Assembly (NCBI GenBank): GCA_023386155.1
Contig: JAEWKH010000007.1
Coordinates: 1-22,969 of the forward strand
Source: Pseudomonadota bacterium
GTDB lineage: Bacteria > Pseudomonadota > Alphaproteobacteria > Rhizobiales > Beijerinckiaceae
Length of the DNA: 22,969 bases
Direction of reading: 5' to 3'
In this document: positions 7,731 through 15,200 of the stretch, one piece after another
Layout of the letters: each line of letters begins with the position of its first letter
How positions within the stretch are numbered: the stretch's first letter is position 1
Notes under the pieces: model-generated
Database searches by the model: none
Told to the model about the DNA's origin: nothing
The model's input: only the letters and a program-made list of their open reading frames with translations
Made by a program: the position numbers and the translations under genes

Positions 7731-7762
7731 CCGAGCGTCCGGCATTCGTGCCGGGCGTTCGG
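7731..7762 (+). other. UUCG-capped intercistronic stem-loop between binding protein and permease
   Basis: Bases 7731-7744 pair with 7749-7762 in a continuous 14-bp stem that includes two G-U wobbles and is closed by a TTCG tetraloop (7745-7748). It begins 12 bases after the binding-protein stop. No T-run follows, so it is better read as an mRNA-stabilising or processing hairpin that leaves more binding-protein mRNA than permease mRNA, as known for several ABC importer operons. It also argues against ATG 7764 as the permease start. Confidence 0.7.
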
Positions 7763-7793
7763 CATGACCACGAATACTGAGGTGCTGCCCGCC

Positions 7794-8465
7794 ATGTCCA
7801 TCTTCGACACCTTCCTGAACTGGAAGGTTTTCGTTCAAACCCTTCCGCTCCTGCTCTCGGGCCTGACCACCACGCTGACCCTGGGAGTGACAGCGATTGT
7901 GCTAGGCTTCATTGGCGGCCTGGTCCTCGCGCTGCTCCGGCTCTATGCCAACTCGCCCATCAGGCAGATCGCCGTTGCTTACATCGACGTCTTCCGGTCC
8001 ATCCCGATTTTGGTCCTGCTCGTCGTCATCTACTATGCACTGCCTTTCGTCGGGCTGCGGCTTTCTCCCTTTGGGGCAGCCGCTTCTGCCCTGAGCCTCG
8101 TGTCAGCCGCTTATTCCGCTGAGATCTTTCGGGCCGGCATCGAGGCCGTGCCGAAGGGCCAGTTCGAAGCCGCCCGCGCCTTGGGCCTCAGCCCCTGGCG
8201 GCGAATGAGCGACGTAGTGCTTCCGCAGGCGCTTCGGATCGTGATCCCCCCGATTACGTCCAATTCCATCAACGTGATGAAGGACACGGCGCTCGCATCC
8301 GTGGTGGCGATGCCGGACCTGCTCAAGCAAGCAACGCAGGCGCAGGCGCTGGCGGCGAACCCGACGCCCCTCATCAGCGCGGCCGTCATCTACATCCTGA
8401 TCTTGATGCCGCTGGTGCGCCTCGTCGGGGTTTTCGAGAAACGACTTGCGGTGAGGGGACGATGA
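7794..8465 (+). CDS. Amino acid-type ABC transporter permease
   Basis: A permease of 223 residues of the HisM/GlnP family (His/Glu/Gln/Arg/opine group). Seen: about five hydrophobic helices and the cytoplasmic coupling (EAA) loop, EAARALGLSPWRRMSDVVLPQALRI in the middle third, which contacts the ATPase; VFRSIPILVLLVVIYYALP is also typical. I choose ATG 7794, with TGAGG at 7778-7782. The in-frame ATG 7764 lies two bases after the strong stem-loop and has no ribosome site; using it would add ten residues. The stop overlaps the ATPase start (ATGA at 8462-8465), indicating translational coupling. Only one permease gene is present, so it would act as a homodimer. Confidence 0.9.
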   Translation: MSIFDTFLNWKVFVQTLPLLLSGLTTTLTLGVTAIVLGFIGGLVLALLRLYANSPIRQIAVAYIDVFRSIPILVLLVVIYYALPFVGLRLSPFGAAASALSLVSAAYSAEIFRAGIEAVPKGQFEAARALGLSPWRRMSDVVLPQALRIVIPPITSNSINVMKDTALASVVAMPDLLKQATQAQALAANPTPLISAAVIYILILMPLVRLVGVFEKRLAVRGR

Positions 8466-9196
8466 CGCGCCCGATTATCGAAATGAGGAACGTCGTGAAG
8501 TCGTTCGGCCTTTTCACGGCGCTGCATGGCGTCGACCTCCAGGTGAAGGAAGGAGAGATCGTCGTCGTTATCGGTCCGTCCGGCTCGGGCAAGTCTACCC
8601 TGATCCGCTGCATCAACCAGCTTGAGGAGCACAACGACGGTGAGATCGTCGTCGACGGAGCGGAGGTCGGCCGCGGCCACAAGAACGCTGTGCTCACTGA
8701 GGTGGGAATGGTGTTCCAGAGCTTCAACCTTTTTCCGCACATGACGGTTCTCCGCAATGTCGCGCTCGGACCCGTCCGCGTGCGCGGCCTGTCATGGGAG
8801 GCGGCAGAGGCCCGCGCCCAGCGTCTGCTGGCCCGTGTCGGGCTCGAGGATCACGTGGGGAAATATCCGGCCCAACTCTCCGGCGGGCAGCAGCAGCGCG
8901 TCGGGATCGCCAGGGCTCTGGCCATGGAGCCGAAGGTCCTGCTCTTCGACGAGCCGACCTCCGCGCTGGATCCTGAGATGGTAGGCGAGGTCCTGGATGT
9001 GATGCAACAACTTGCCAAGACCGGGGTCACCATGGTCGTCGTGACGCACGAGATGGGATTTGCCCGCAAGGTCGCCAACCGGGTGGTGTTCATGGATGGA
9101 GGACGAATCATTGAGGAAGGGCCTCCTGACAAGATCTTCAATTCGCCACGCGACCCGCGCCTCGGAAGCTTTCTTCAAGCCGTCCTGTCCCATTAG
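8462..9196 (+). CDS. Amino acid-type ABC transporter ATP-binding protein (GlnQ/HisP type)
   Basis: A 244-residue ATPase with a complete motif set: Walker A GPSGSGKST (38-46), Q-loop Gln86 in VFQSFNLFPH, signature LSGGQQQR (139-146), Walker B VLLFDEP (159-165), D-loop SALD and the switch His196 in VVTHEMG. The FQSFNLFPHMTVLRN sequence is characteristic of the polar amino acid uptake (PAAT) group. It completes a binding protein-permease-ATPase importer with the two preceding genes, starting inside the permease stop codon. The next gene begins 11 bases after its stop, so the enzymes downstream are almost certainly on the same transcript and act on the imported compound. Confidence 0.95.
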   Translation: MTRPIIEMRNVVKSFGLFTALHGVDLQVKEGEIVVVIGPSGSGKSTLIRCINQLEEHNDGEIVVDGAEVGRGHKNAVLTEVGMVFQSFNLFPHMTVLRNVALGPVRVRGLSWEAAEARAQRLLARVGLEDHVGKYPAQLSGGQQQRVGIARALAMEPKVLLFDEPTSALDPEMVGEVLDVMQQLAKTGVTMVVVTHEMGFARKVANRVVFMDGGRIIEEGPPDKIFNSPRDPRLGSFLQAVLSH

Positions 9197-9207
9197 GCTT
9201 ACCGTCC

Positions 9208-9726
9208 GTGCAGACCTTGTTTCCAAAACGCCTGACGCCATCAGCCTTCAGCCCATACGGCGAGGTGCTGTCCTTCGACCCGGAACGCAGCCGTCTGGTC
9301 AATAACGGGCGGGCACTGCGCTTCGATACAGACACGCGCTTCGACTGCGCATCGCCCGATGGAGAGCCTGTGCTCGCCGTCTACCGAGCCAGCGGTGGGC
9401 CGCTGCCGATGCGGCTTGCGACCTTCGAACGGCATCCTCTGTCTTCTCAGACATTCGTGGCTCTCTCGGCCGAGCGTTTCCTGATCGTCGTCGCTCCCGA
9501 GGATGGAGCCGGGCTGCCCGATCTCGCGCGTGCCGAAGCGTTCCTGGGCTGCCGGAGCGAGGGCGTCAACTATGCCCGCAACCTCTGGCACGCCCCAATC
9601 GCGGCGATCGGTCCAGATGGCGACTTTCTCATGCTCATGTGGGAAAGCGGCTCCTCGGAAGACTGCGTTTTCCATCACCTCCACGAGCCGCTTGTCGTCG
9701 GCTTGGTTCAACCGTCCGCAGAATAG
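9208..9726 (+). CDS. Ureidoglycolate lyase family protein (AllA-like)
   Basis: A 172-residue protein with GTG start at 9208, 11 bases after the ATPase gene. Seen: the AllA-family segments LTPSAFSPYGEV (9-20), ATFERHPLSSQTFVAL (71-86) and EGVNYARNLWHAPI (118-131), in the right order and at normal family length (about 160-170). Family members cleave ureidoglycolate to glyoxylate and urea. The last third is less typical: MWESGSSEDCVFHHLHEP replaces the usual acidic/basic ending. The substrate could therefore be a related ureido hydroxy or amino acid. No allantoicase or urate-pathway gene is nearby. The family call is good; the exact reaction is uncertain. Confidence 0.75.
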   Translation: MQTLFPKRLTPSAFSPYGEVLSFDPERSRLVNNGRALRFDTDTRFDCASPDGEPVLAVYRASGGPLPMRLATFERHPLSSQTFVALSAERFLIVVAPEDGAGLPDLARAEAFLGCRSEGVNYARNLWHAPIAAIGPDGDFLMLMWESGSSEDCVFHHLHEPLVVGLVQPSAE

Positions 9727-9734
9727 GTGCATTC

Positions 9735-10949
9735 ATGTCTCTTGATCTCGCCTTCGTCCGCTCGCAGTTTCCCGCCCTGGCGGACGGCTTCGCCTATTTC
9801 GATAATGCGGGCGGTTCCCTGGTCCTGCGCAATGTTGCCGAACGCATCTCGGAGTACCTTCTGACCACGAGCGTGCAGACTGGCGCTGGCTACGAACACT
9901 CTCAACGGGCCACGAGCCGGCTCATGGAGGCCCGCGCCAAGGTTGCACGTCTGCTCGGTGCGGCGCGACCGGAAGAAATCGTGCTGGGACCCTCGACCAC
10001 CGTCCTGGCCCAGTTCCTGGCACGAGCCATGGAAGGTCGCCTCAAGCCGGGTGACGAGATCGTGGTCACGAATTTCGACCATGAGTCGAATATCGGTCCA
10101 TGGCGCGCTCTGGAGAAGCGCGGCATCGTCATCAAGGAGTGGTCGATCGAGCGTGACAGCTACGAGATCGACCTGGATGAGCTCGACCGCCTGATGAATG
10201 AACGGACCCGGCTCGTGGCAGTGACCCATGCCTCGAACATTCTGGGGACCATCAACCCGGTCAAGGAGATTGCGCGCCGTGTGCATGAGCGTGGCGCAGA
10301 GATCGTCGTCGATGCCGTTGCCTATGCACCCCACCGGGCCGTGAACGTGAGCGACCTCGATGTCGATTACTATATCTTCAGCTTCTACAAGACCTACGGT
10401 CCCCACTTCGCCGTGATGTACGGCAAGTACGACAAGCTTCTCGAGCTCGACGGACTCTACCACTACTTCTACGGTCGCGAGAAGGTGCCGATGAAGCTTG
10501 AGCCCGGCAATACCAACTACGAGCTTGCTTGGGGTTCGGCCGGCATCGTGGACTATCTCGACACCCTTGGCGGCGGCACAGGCGACCGGGCCGCCATCGA
10601 CCGCGCCTTCGACAAGATCGCCGCGCACGAGACCCTTTTGTCAGAAAAGCTGCTCGCCTATCTGAGGGACCGCAACGACGTGCGCATCGTTGGGCGCCGC
10701 GACAGCGCCAAGGATCGCCGCGTGCCGACCATTGCCTTCAAGGTGGACGGGCGCGACTCAGCCGAGATCGTGCGTTCCACCGAAGCCGACAGAATCGGCA
10801 TCCGCTTCGGGGACTTTCACTCCCGCCGCCTGATCGAGCACTTGAACCTTGTCGATGGGAATGGCGTGGTCCGCGTCTCCATGGTGCACTACAATACACC
10901 CGAGGAGGTCGACCGATTGATCGGAAGCCTCGACCGCTCGCTTGCCTGA
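9735..10949 (+). CDS. Class V (NifS/CsdA-fold) PLP-dependent enzyme, cysteine-free
   Basis: A 404-residue fold-type I PLP enzyme related to proteins annotated as cysteine desulfurase-like. Seen: FDNAGGSLV near 22-30, a His at 116 (NFDHESN) for ring stacking, Asp193 in VVDAVAYAPH for the pyridine nitrogen, and the Schiff-base lysine K219 in FSFYKTYGPH. The place where group II desulfurases carry the catalytic-cysteine loop reads IGIRFGDFHSRRL (354-366), with no Cys. I find no cysteine anywhere in the protein, so sulfur transfer is very unlikely. It more likely acts as an aminotransferase, lyase or epimerase on the amino acid released in this pathway. The upstream stop and this start are 8 bases apart; hydantoinase follows. 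Confidence 0.8.
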   Translation: MSLDLAFVRSQFPALADGFAYFDNAGGSLVLRNVAERISEYLLTTSVQTGAGYEHSQRATSRLMEARAKVARLLGAARPEEIVLGPSTTVLAQFLARAMEGRLKPGDEIVVTNFDHESNIGPWRALEKRGIVIKEWSIERDSYEIDLDELDRLMNERTRLVAVTHASNILGTINPVKEIARRVHERGAEIVVDAVAYAPHRAVNVSDLDVDYYIFSFYKTYGPHFAVMYGKYDKLLELDGLYHYFYGREKVPMKLEPGNTNYELAWGSAGIVDYLDTLGGGTGDRAAIDRAFDKIAAHETLLSEKLLAYLRDRNDVRIVGRRDSAKDRRVPTIAFKVDGRDSAEIVRSTEADRIGIRFGDFHSRRLIEHLNLVDGNGVVRVSMVHYNTPEEVDRLIGSLDRSLA

Positions 10950-10960
10950 GGAGGACCTCG

Positions 10961-12379
10961 ATGGAGCTTGATCTGGCGATCAAGGGCGGCACTGTCGTCA
11001 CCGCATCCGACACGGTCCGTTGCGACGTGGGTATCAAGGGTGAACGCATCGTCGCACTCGGTGAGAACCTTCGCGCCTCGCGGGAGATCGATGCCTCCGG
11101 GCTTCTCGTGCTGCCCGGAGGCATCGACAGCCATGTTCACATCGCTCAACCCTCAGGGCACGGCGTGGTGATGGCGGATGACTTCGCCTCTGCCACGGCT
11201 TCGGCCGCGGCCGGCGGCAACACGACGGTTCTTCCCTTCGCTCTCCAGCAGCGGGGCACGTCCCTGCGTGCCTGTGTCGAGGCGTATCGGCGGAAGGCCG
11301 AGAACGAGTGCTATGTCGATACGGCCTTCCACCTGATCGTATCCGATCCGACGCCGGAGGTCCTTGGGCAGGAACTCCCCGCCCTGCTCAAGGATGGCTA
11401 CACGTCGTTTAAGGTTTTCATGACCTATGACGATCTCGTACTGAAGGACCACGAGCTCCTCGACGTGTTCGAGGTTGCCCGCCGGGAGCGTGCCCTCGTG
11501 ATGGTTCATGCCGAAGGGTACGATGCCATCCGCTACATGACCGAACGCCTTGAACGGGCGGGCCGGACTGCGCCCTATTACCATGCGGTCTCCCGACCCG
11601 AAATCGTGGAGCGTGAAGCAACCCATCGCGCGATCAGCCATGCGGAGCTTGTCGACGTGCCGATCATGATCGTGCATGTGTCTGGACGCGAGGCCATGGA
11701 GCAGATCCGCTGGGCGCAGTCCCGCGGTCTCAAAGTCTATGCCGAGACATGTCCTCAATACATCACGCTCACAGCCGAGGATCTGCAAGGTCCCGACATG
11801 GACATGAGCGGCGCGAAATACGTCTGCTCGCCTCCGCCACGGGATGCAGAGAGCCAGGCGGCCATCTGGGAGGGGTTGCGCAGCGGCGTGTTCCAGACCT
11901 TCTCGTCAGATCATTGCCCTTTTCGCTATGACAGTCCGTCCGGCAAGCTCCACCCGAATGGCAGGACCTCCTTCCGATGGGTTCCAAATGGCATACCTGG
12001 TGTCGAGACACGTCTGCCGATCCTGTTTTCGGAGGGCGTTTCCAAGGGGCGGATTTCCCTTAACCGCTTCGTGGAACTGACGGCGACCAACCATGCGAAG
12101 ATCTACGGCCTTTATCCTCGTAAGGGTTCGATCCGTGTCGGCTTCGATGCGGATATCGTGCTGTGGGATCCGAACCGCCATGAGGTCATCCGCCAGGAGA
12201 TCCTTCACCATGGAGCCGACTACACGCCCTGGGAAGGGTTTGAGGTCACGGGGTGGCCGGTAATGACGTTGCTGCGCGGTCGAGTCGTGGCCGAGGACGG
12301 ACGTATCGTCGGCGCCAAGGGGGCCGGGCGTATTCTCGCCCGGGACGTGTCTGCCTGTGCCGCACCAGGCCAGGCCTGA
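10961..12379 (+). CDS. Dihydropyrimidinase/hydantoinase (cyclic amidohydrolase)
   Basis: A 472-residue amidohydrolase that opens cyclic ureides (dihydrouracil, hydantoins) to N-carbamoyl acids. Seen: every binuclear metal ligand expected for dihydropyrimidinase, namely H58 and H60 (DSHVH), the carboxylated lysine K151 (SFKVFMTY), H183, H239 and D317 (SSDHCPF), plus Tyr156 near the active site. GIPGVETRLP and YTPWEGFEVTGWPV are hallmark late segments. A strong Shine-Dalgarno (GAGGAGG) precedes the ATG. It is the last gene of module 2. A perfect 7-bp inverted repeat lies in its 3' end (12324-12330 with 12337-12343), and the convergent MFS gene ends only 13 bases away. No classical terminator is visible. 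Substrate is unknown; hydantoin-type compounds fit the AllA-like partner. Confidence 0.92.
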   Translation: MELDLAIKGGTVVTASDTVRCDVGIKGERIVALGENLRASREIDASGLLVLPGGIDSHVHIAQPSGHGVVMADDFASATASAAAGGNTTVLPFALQQRGTSLRACVEAYRRKAENECYVDTAFHLIVSDPTPEVLGQELPALLKDGYTSFKVFMTYDDLVLKDHELLDVFEVARRERALVMVHAEGYDAIRYMTERLERAGRTAPYYHAVSRPEIVEREATHRAISHAELVDVPIMIVHVSGREAMEQIRWAQSRGLKVYAETCPQYITLTAEDLQGPDMDMSGAKYVCSPPPRDAESQAAIWEGLRSGVFQTFSSDHCPFRYDSPSGKLHPNGRTSFRWVPNGIPGVETRLPILFSEGVSKGRISLNRFVELTATNHAKIYGLYPRKGSIRVGFDADIVLWDPNRHEVIRQEILHHGADYTPWEGFEVTGWPVMTLLRGRVVAEDGRIVGAKGAGRILARDVSACAAPGQA

Positions 12380-12392
12380 ATGGCCCTCTCCG

Positions 12393-13634
12393 TCATTCTC
12401 TCTTGAGATGGGACAGAACATGTGAGGGGGCTGCGGCCCGGAGACCGGCCCAAGTGCAGCCCACCGTAATGAGAACCACCATGATGGCAGGTCCCAGGAG
12501 AGAGTCTCCGCCGTTCCGAAGCATGCCGACCGCGAAAGGGCAAAGGGACGCACCGAGATAACCGAAACTCTGCGACATGCCCGACAGCATCGCCGTGACA
12601 TCCGCACTCGGGGAGCGAAGCGAGACGAAAAGAAGCGCAAGGCCAAACAGGCCGCCCTGACCGAGGCCGAGGACGAGCGCCCACAGGAGGCGGGAGGAAA
12701 GCGGCGCATAGAGCAGGCCGAGAAATCCCGTGCAGGTGGCCAGGAGAACCAGCACGACCAGAAGGCGTGCCGACACCCGTCGCGTCGCGAGGGAGGGCAC
12801 CAGCAGCGCGGTGGCGGTCTGCGACAGGATCGACACGGAGGTGACGACGCCCGCGTCAAGCACATCGAGACCTCGATCTCGCAGCAGCGTCGGGAGCCAG
12901 CCGAGAACGATGAAGGCGAGCCCCGCCTGAAGTCCCATGAAGGCCGTGACCGACCAGGCCAGTCGGTCGCGCAACAGAAGAGAGAAGCGCGGCAGGCGCG
13001 CCGTTCCGGCTGAGGGCGGCTCGACGGCAGCAAGAGCGGCCCACATGAGGCAGCCGGCAAAGGCGAGGGCGCTCCAGCTCGCCAGGGCCAGAGTCCAAGA
13101 GTGCCACGCTCTCTCGAAGATGGGCGTCAGCCCCGCGGCGCTGGCTCCGCCGATGCTGAGGATCATCGTGTAGAGACCCGTCATCGAGCCGATCCGATCG
13201 GGAAAGCGCCGGCGAATGACCACCGGGAGGAGAACGCCCGCCATGCCGATGGCCGCTCCGGCCACCAAGGTACCGGCGAACAAGGCGAGGCTTGCCGGGA
13301 TCGCGCGCAGGCCAAGCCCCACCGCGAGTCCCAAGAGAAGAGCCGCGATCGTCCGTTCGAGGCCCAGCCTGGCGGATAGGAAGGGCGCGAGAGGCCCAAA
13401 CGCGCCGAAGCAGAGCACCGGCATGGTGGTCAGGACGCCCATCCACGCCCCACCGAGGCCCAGGCTCGACTGGATCTCCGTCACCATGGTCGCGGTGGAG
13501 GTCAGGGCAGGGCGAAGGTTGAGCGCGGCCACCACGACGCAGGCCACGACGAACCCAATGAGAAGGGACCCGGCCCGCCTGCCGCCGTGCAGCGTCTGCA
13601 CCTCGGTCGTTTCCCGTTCACGTACAGTCAGCAT
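12393..13634 (-). CDS. MFS transporter, CynX/NimT-like
   Basis: A 413-residue, 12-helix major facilitator protein. Seen: an N-terminal helix followed by LNLRPALTSTATMVTEIQSSLGLG, the typical first loop of the CynX/NimT (cyanate/2-nitroimidazole) group, then alternating hydrophobic segments with small basic loops and a long central loop near 190-210. ATG 13634 is preceded by GAAGGG; an upstream TTG at 13649 is less likely. A perfect 7-bp hairpin (13646-13652 with 13661-13667) abuts that ribosome site, and a second repeat lies at 13687-13693/13712-13718. It is the last gene of the minus-strand module 3 operon. It could export a by-product or import a related substrate; direction cannot be told from sequence. 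Confidence 0.85.
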   Translation of the reverse strand: MLTVRERETTEVQTLHGGRRAGSLLIGFVVACVVVAALNLRPALTSTATMVTEIQSSLGLGGAWMGVLTTMPVLCFGAFGPLAPFLSARLGLERTIAALLLGLAVGLGLRAIPASLALFAGTLVAGAAIGMAGVLLPVVIRRRFPDRIGSMTGLYTMILSIGGASAAGLTPIFERAWHSWTLALASWSALAFAGCLMWAALAAVEPPSAGTARLPRFSLLLRDRLAWSVTAFMGLQAGLAFIVLGWLPTLLRDRGLDVLDAGVVTSVSILSQTATALLVPSLATRRVSARLLVVLVLLATCTGFLGLLYAPLSSRLLWALVLGLGQGGLFGLALLFVSLRSPSADVTAMLSGMSQSFGYLGASLCPFAVGMLRNGGDSLLGPAIMVVLITVGCTWAGLRAAAPSHVLSHLKRE

Positions 13635-13727
13635 GCTATGCCCTTCCAACCGTGTTCACGCGGTTGGCACAGTGGCCATGGCGAGCGGCGGCATCGGGAT
13701 CGGATGGATCCTGCCGCCCTCAACCCA

Positions 13728-15182
13728 TCAACCTTCTATCTGGTCGGTTGCCCTCACATGGCGCCAGAACATCTTCGGGGTTTCCAGCATGGACCGGAAC
13801 CCGGTGCGGTCGAGCATCGCCTCGGTCTCGCGCTGAGCTTCGTCGAGGATCTCGTCTTCATCGACCAGGACGGCTTTACGACCCTGCATGGCGATGCGGC
13901 CGTCGACGATGACGGTATCGACATCGTTGCCGTTGGCGAAATAGATCAACCGGAAGACAGGCATGTTGAGCGGATAGAGATGAGGCCGCCTGAGGTCCAA
14001 CATCACCACATCTGCCTTCTTGCCGACTTCAAGAGACCCGATATCCTTCTCCATCCCAAGCGCCTTCGCGCCATCGATGGTGCACATCTCCAGCACGCGC
14101 CCTGGCGGCAACCAGGTCGGGTCCTTGAAGTAGGTCCGGTGGTAATGCATGCATTGCTGCATGTGCCGGAACATGTCGCCGGAACGGTCCGGGGCCGTCG
14201 CATCGGATCCGAGGCAGACGTTGGCGCCGGCCTCCAAGAGTTCGGGGACCGGGCAGCGACCGAGGATCGAGGCAATCGCGCTCGGGTTGTGAGCAATGTT
14301 CGTTCCCGTGTCGGCCACGATCCGGATCTCGTCCTCCGTCAAATTGGTCGAATGCGACAACAGGGCGTTCGGCCCCAGGATACCGAGCTCATTGGCGTAG
14401 GCGACGCTGCCTTTGGTATGTCCGTCCTGGGTGAAGACGAGGCCGGCCTCGCGGGCGAGATCCGCGGTCATACGGGCTTGGCGAATGGCCTCATCGAGGT
14501 TTGCCTGCCCAAGGTCTTCTACATGCTCGGCGCGGAGGGTCGGCGTAATGAGCGCGATATTCAAGCGGCCGCCCTCTTTGCCGTGCCAGGTTCTGATGAG
14601 AGTCTGGCATGTCTCGAACTGCTCTTCGAACGTGACGGGGCGCTCGACGGCCTTTCCATCGATGAAGCGCGCATAGGTGCGGGGATGAGGCGGGCGGGTC
14701 GGCCCGACGGCGACGACGGAGCGGGTTCCGACTTCCCGCACGCCTTCACAATGAGCATCACCGTAGACGGGCTCGTCGGTACGAAGGATCGTGTCGCCAC
14801 CTCCCAGCAGGGAAACGCCCGTGGTCACGCCGAAGCGCAGGCGCTCGAGCGCTGCTAGGCGTGCCTCGGCACGCCAGAATTCGGGCGTCGAAGCCACGGT
14901 ATAGGCCTGATGGCAGGCTTCGTACCAGGCGTCGCTGTCGCCTCCACCCATGGTTTTGATCAGGCCGTGACCCGCATGGGCATGCCCATCGATCAGGCCG
15001 GGCATGACGATCTTACGGCTGGCGTCGATCATCGTGGGCGCCTGGTGGGCAGCCAGTACCTCCTCGGTCGTCCCGACCGCGACGATCCGGTCCTTCTCGA
15101 TGGCAACGGCACCGTTTTCGATGACCCGGCGTTGCGGGTCCATTGTCACGACAATGCCGTTGGTGATGATGATATCGGCCAT
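13728..15182 (-). CDS. Amidohydrolase family protein, ATZ/TRZ-like with an atypical active site
   Basis: A 484-residue member of the metal-dependent hydrolase superfamily (deaminase/chlorohydrolase branch). Seen: HAH at H67/H69 in PGLIDGHAHAGHG, a third His in LLSHSTNL (H277), NIAHNPSA (295-302) and the metal Asp327 in CLGSDATAPD. In place of the usual H-x-x-E (metal His plus proton-shuttling Glu), this protein reads QDGH (252-255), so the mechanism may differ from standard deamination. ATG 15182 has GGAG eight bases upstream; GTG 15191 is less likely. It lies 18 bases after the fused ABC ATPase, in the same operon, so it presumably acts on the imported compound. Substrate not predictable. 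Confidence 0.88.
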   Translation of the reverse strand: MADIIITNGIVVTMDPQRRVIENGAVAIEKDRIVAVGTTEEVLAAHQAPTMIDASRKIVMPGLIDGHAHAGHGLIKTMGGGDSDAWYEACHQAYTVASTPEFWRAEARLAALERLRFGVTTGVSLLGGGDTILRTDEPVYGDAHCEGVREVGTRSVVAVGPTRPPHPRTYARFIDGKAVERPVTFEEQFETCQTLIRTWHGKEGGRLNIALITPTLRAEHVEDLGQANLDEAIRQARMTADLAREAGLVFTQDGHTKGSVAYANELGILGPNALLSHSTNLTEDEIRIVADTGTNIAHNPSAIASILGRCPVPELLEAGANVCLGSDATAPDRSGDMFRHMQQCMHYHRTYFKDPTWLPPGRVLEMCTIDGAKALGMEKDIGSLEVGKKADVVMLDLRRPHLYPLNMPVFRLIYFANGNDVDTVIVDGRIAMQGRKAVLVDEDEILDEAQRETEAMLDRTGFRSMLETPKMFWRHVRATDQIEG

Positions 15183-15200
15183 GCGGTACACTCCGGTCGG

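Noticed and set aside
9735..10949. Labelling the PLP enzyme a cysteine desulfurase
   Set aside because: No catalytic Cys, and no Cys at all in the protein; the fold similarity does not support sulfur mobilisation.
10529..10960. N-terminal extension of the hydantoinase frame by 144 codons
   Set aside because: It overlaps the class V PLP gene in another frame; ATG 10961 has a strong ribosome site and matches family length.
12360..12400. Bidirectional terminator between the convergent hydantoinase and MFS genes
   Set aside because: The gap is only 13 bases with no T-tract; the nearest perfect repeat (12324-12343) lies inside coding sequence without a U-run.
11906..13060. Minus-strand open frame (384 codons) across the hydantoinase and MFS 3' ends
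   Set aside because: Low-complexity Ser/Arg/Pro-rich translation overlapping two real genes; no domain visible.
13587..14858. Plus-strand open frame (423 codons) antisense to the ATZ/TRZ-like amidohydrolase
   Set aside because: The minus-strand gene has clear amidohydrolase motifs and a ribosome site; the antisense translation has none.
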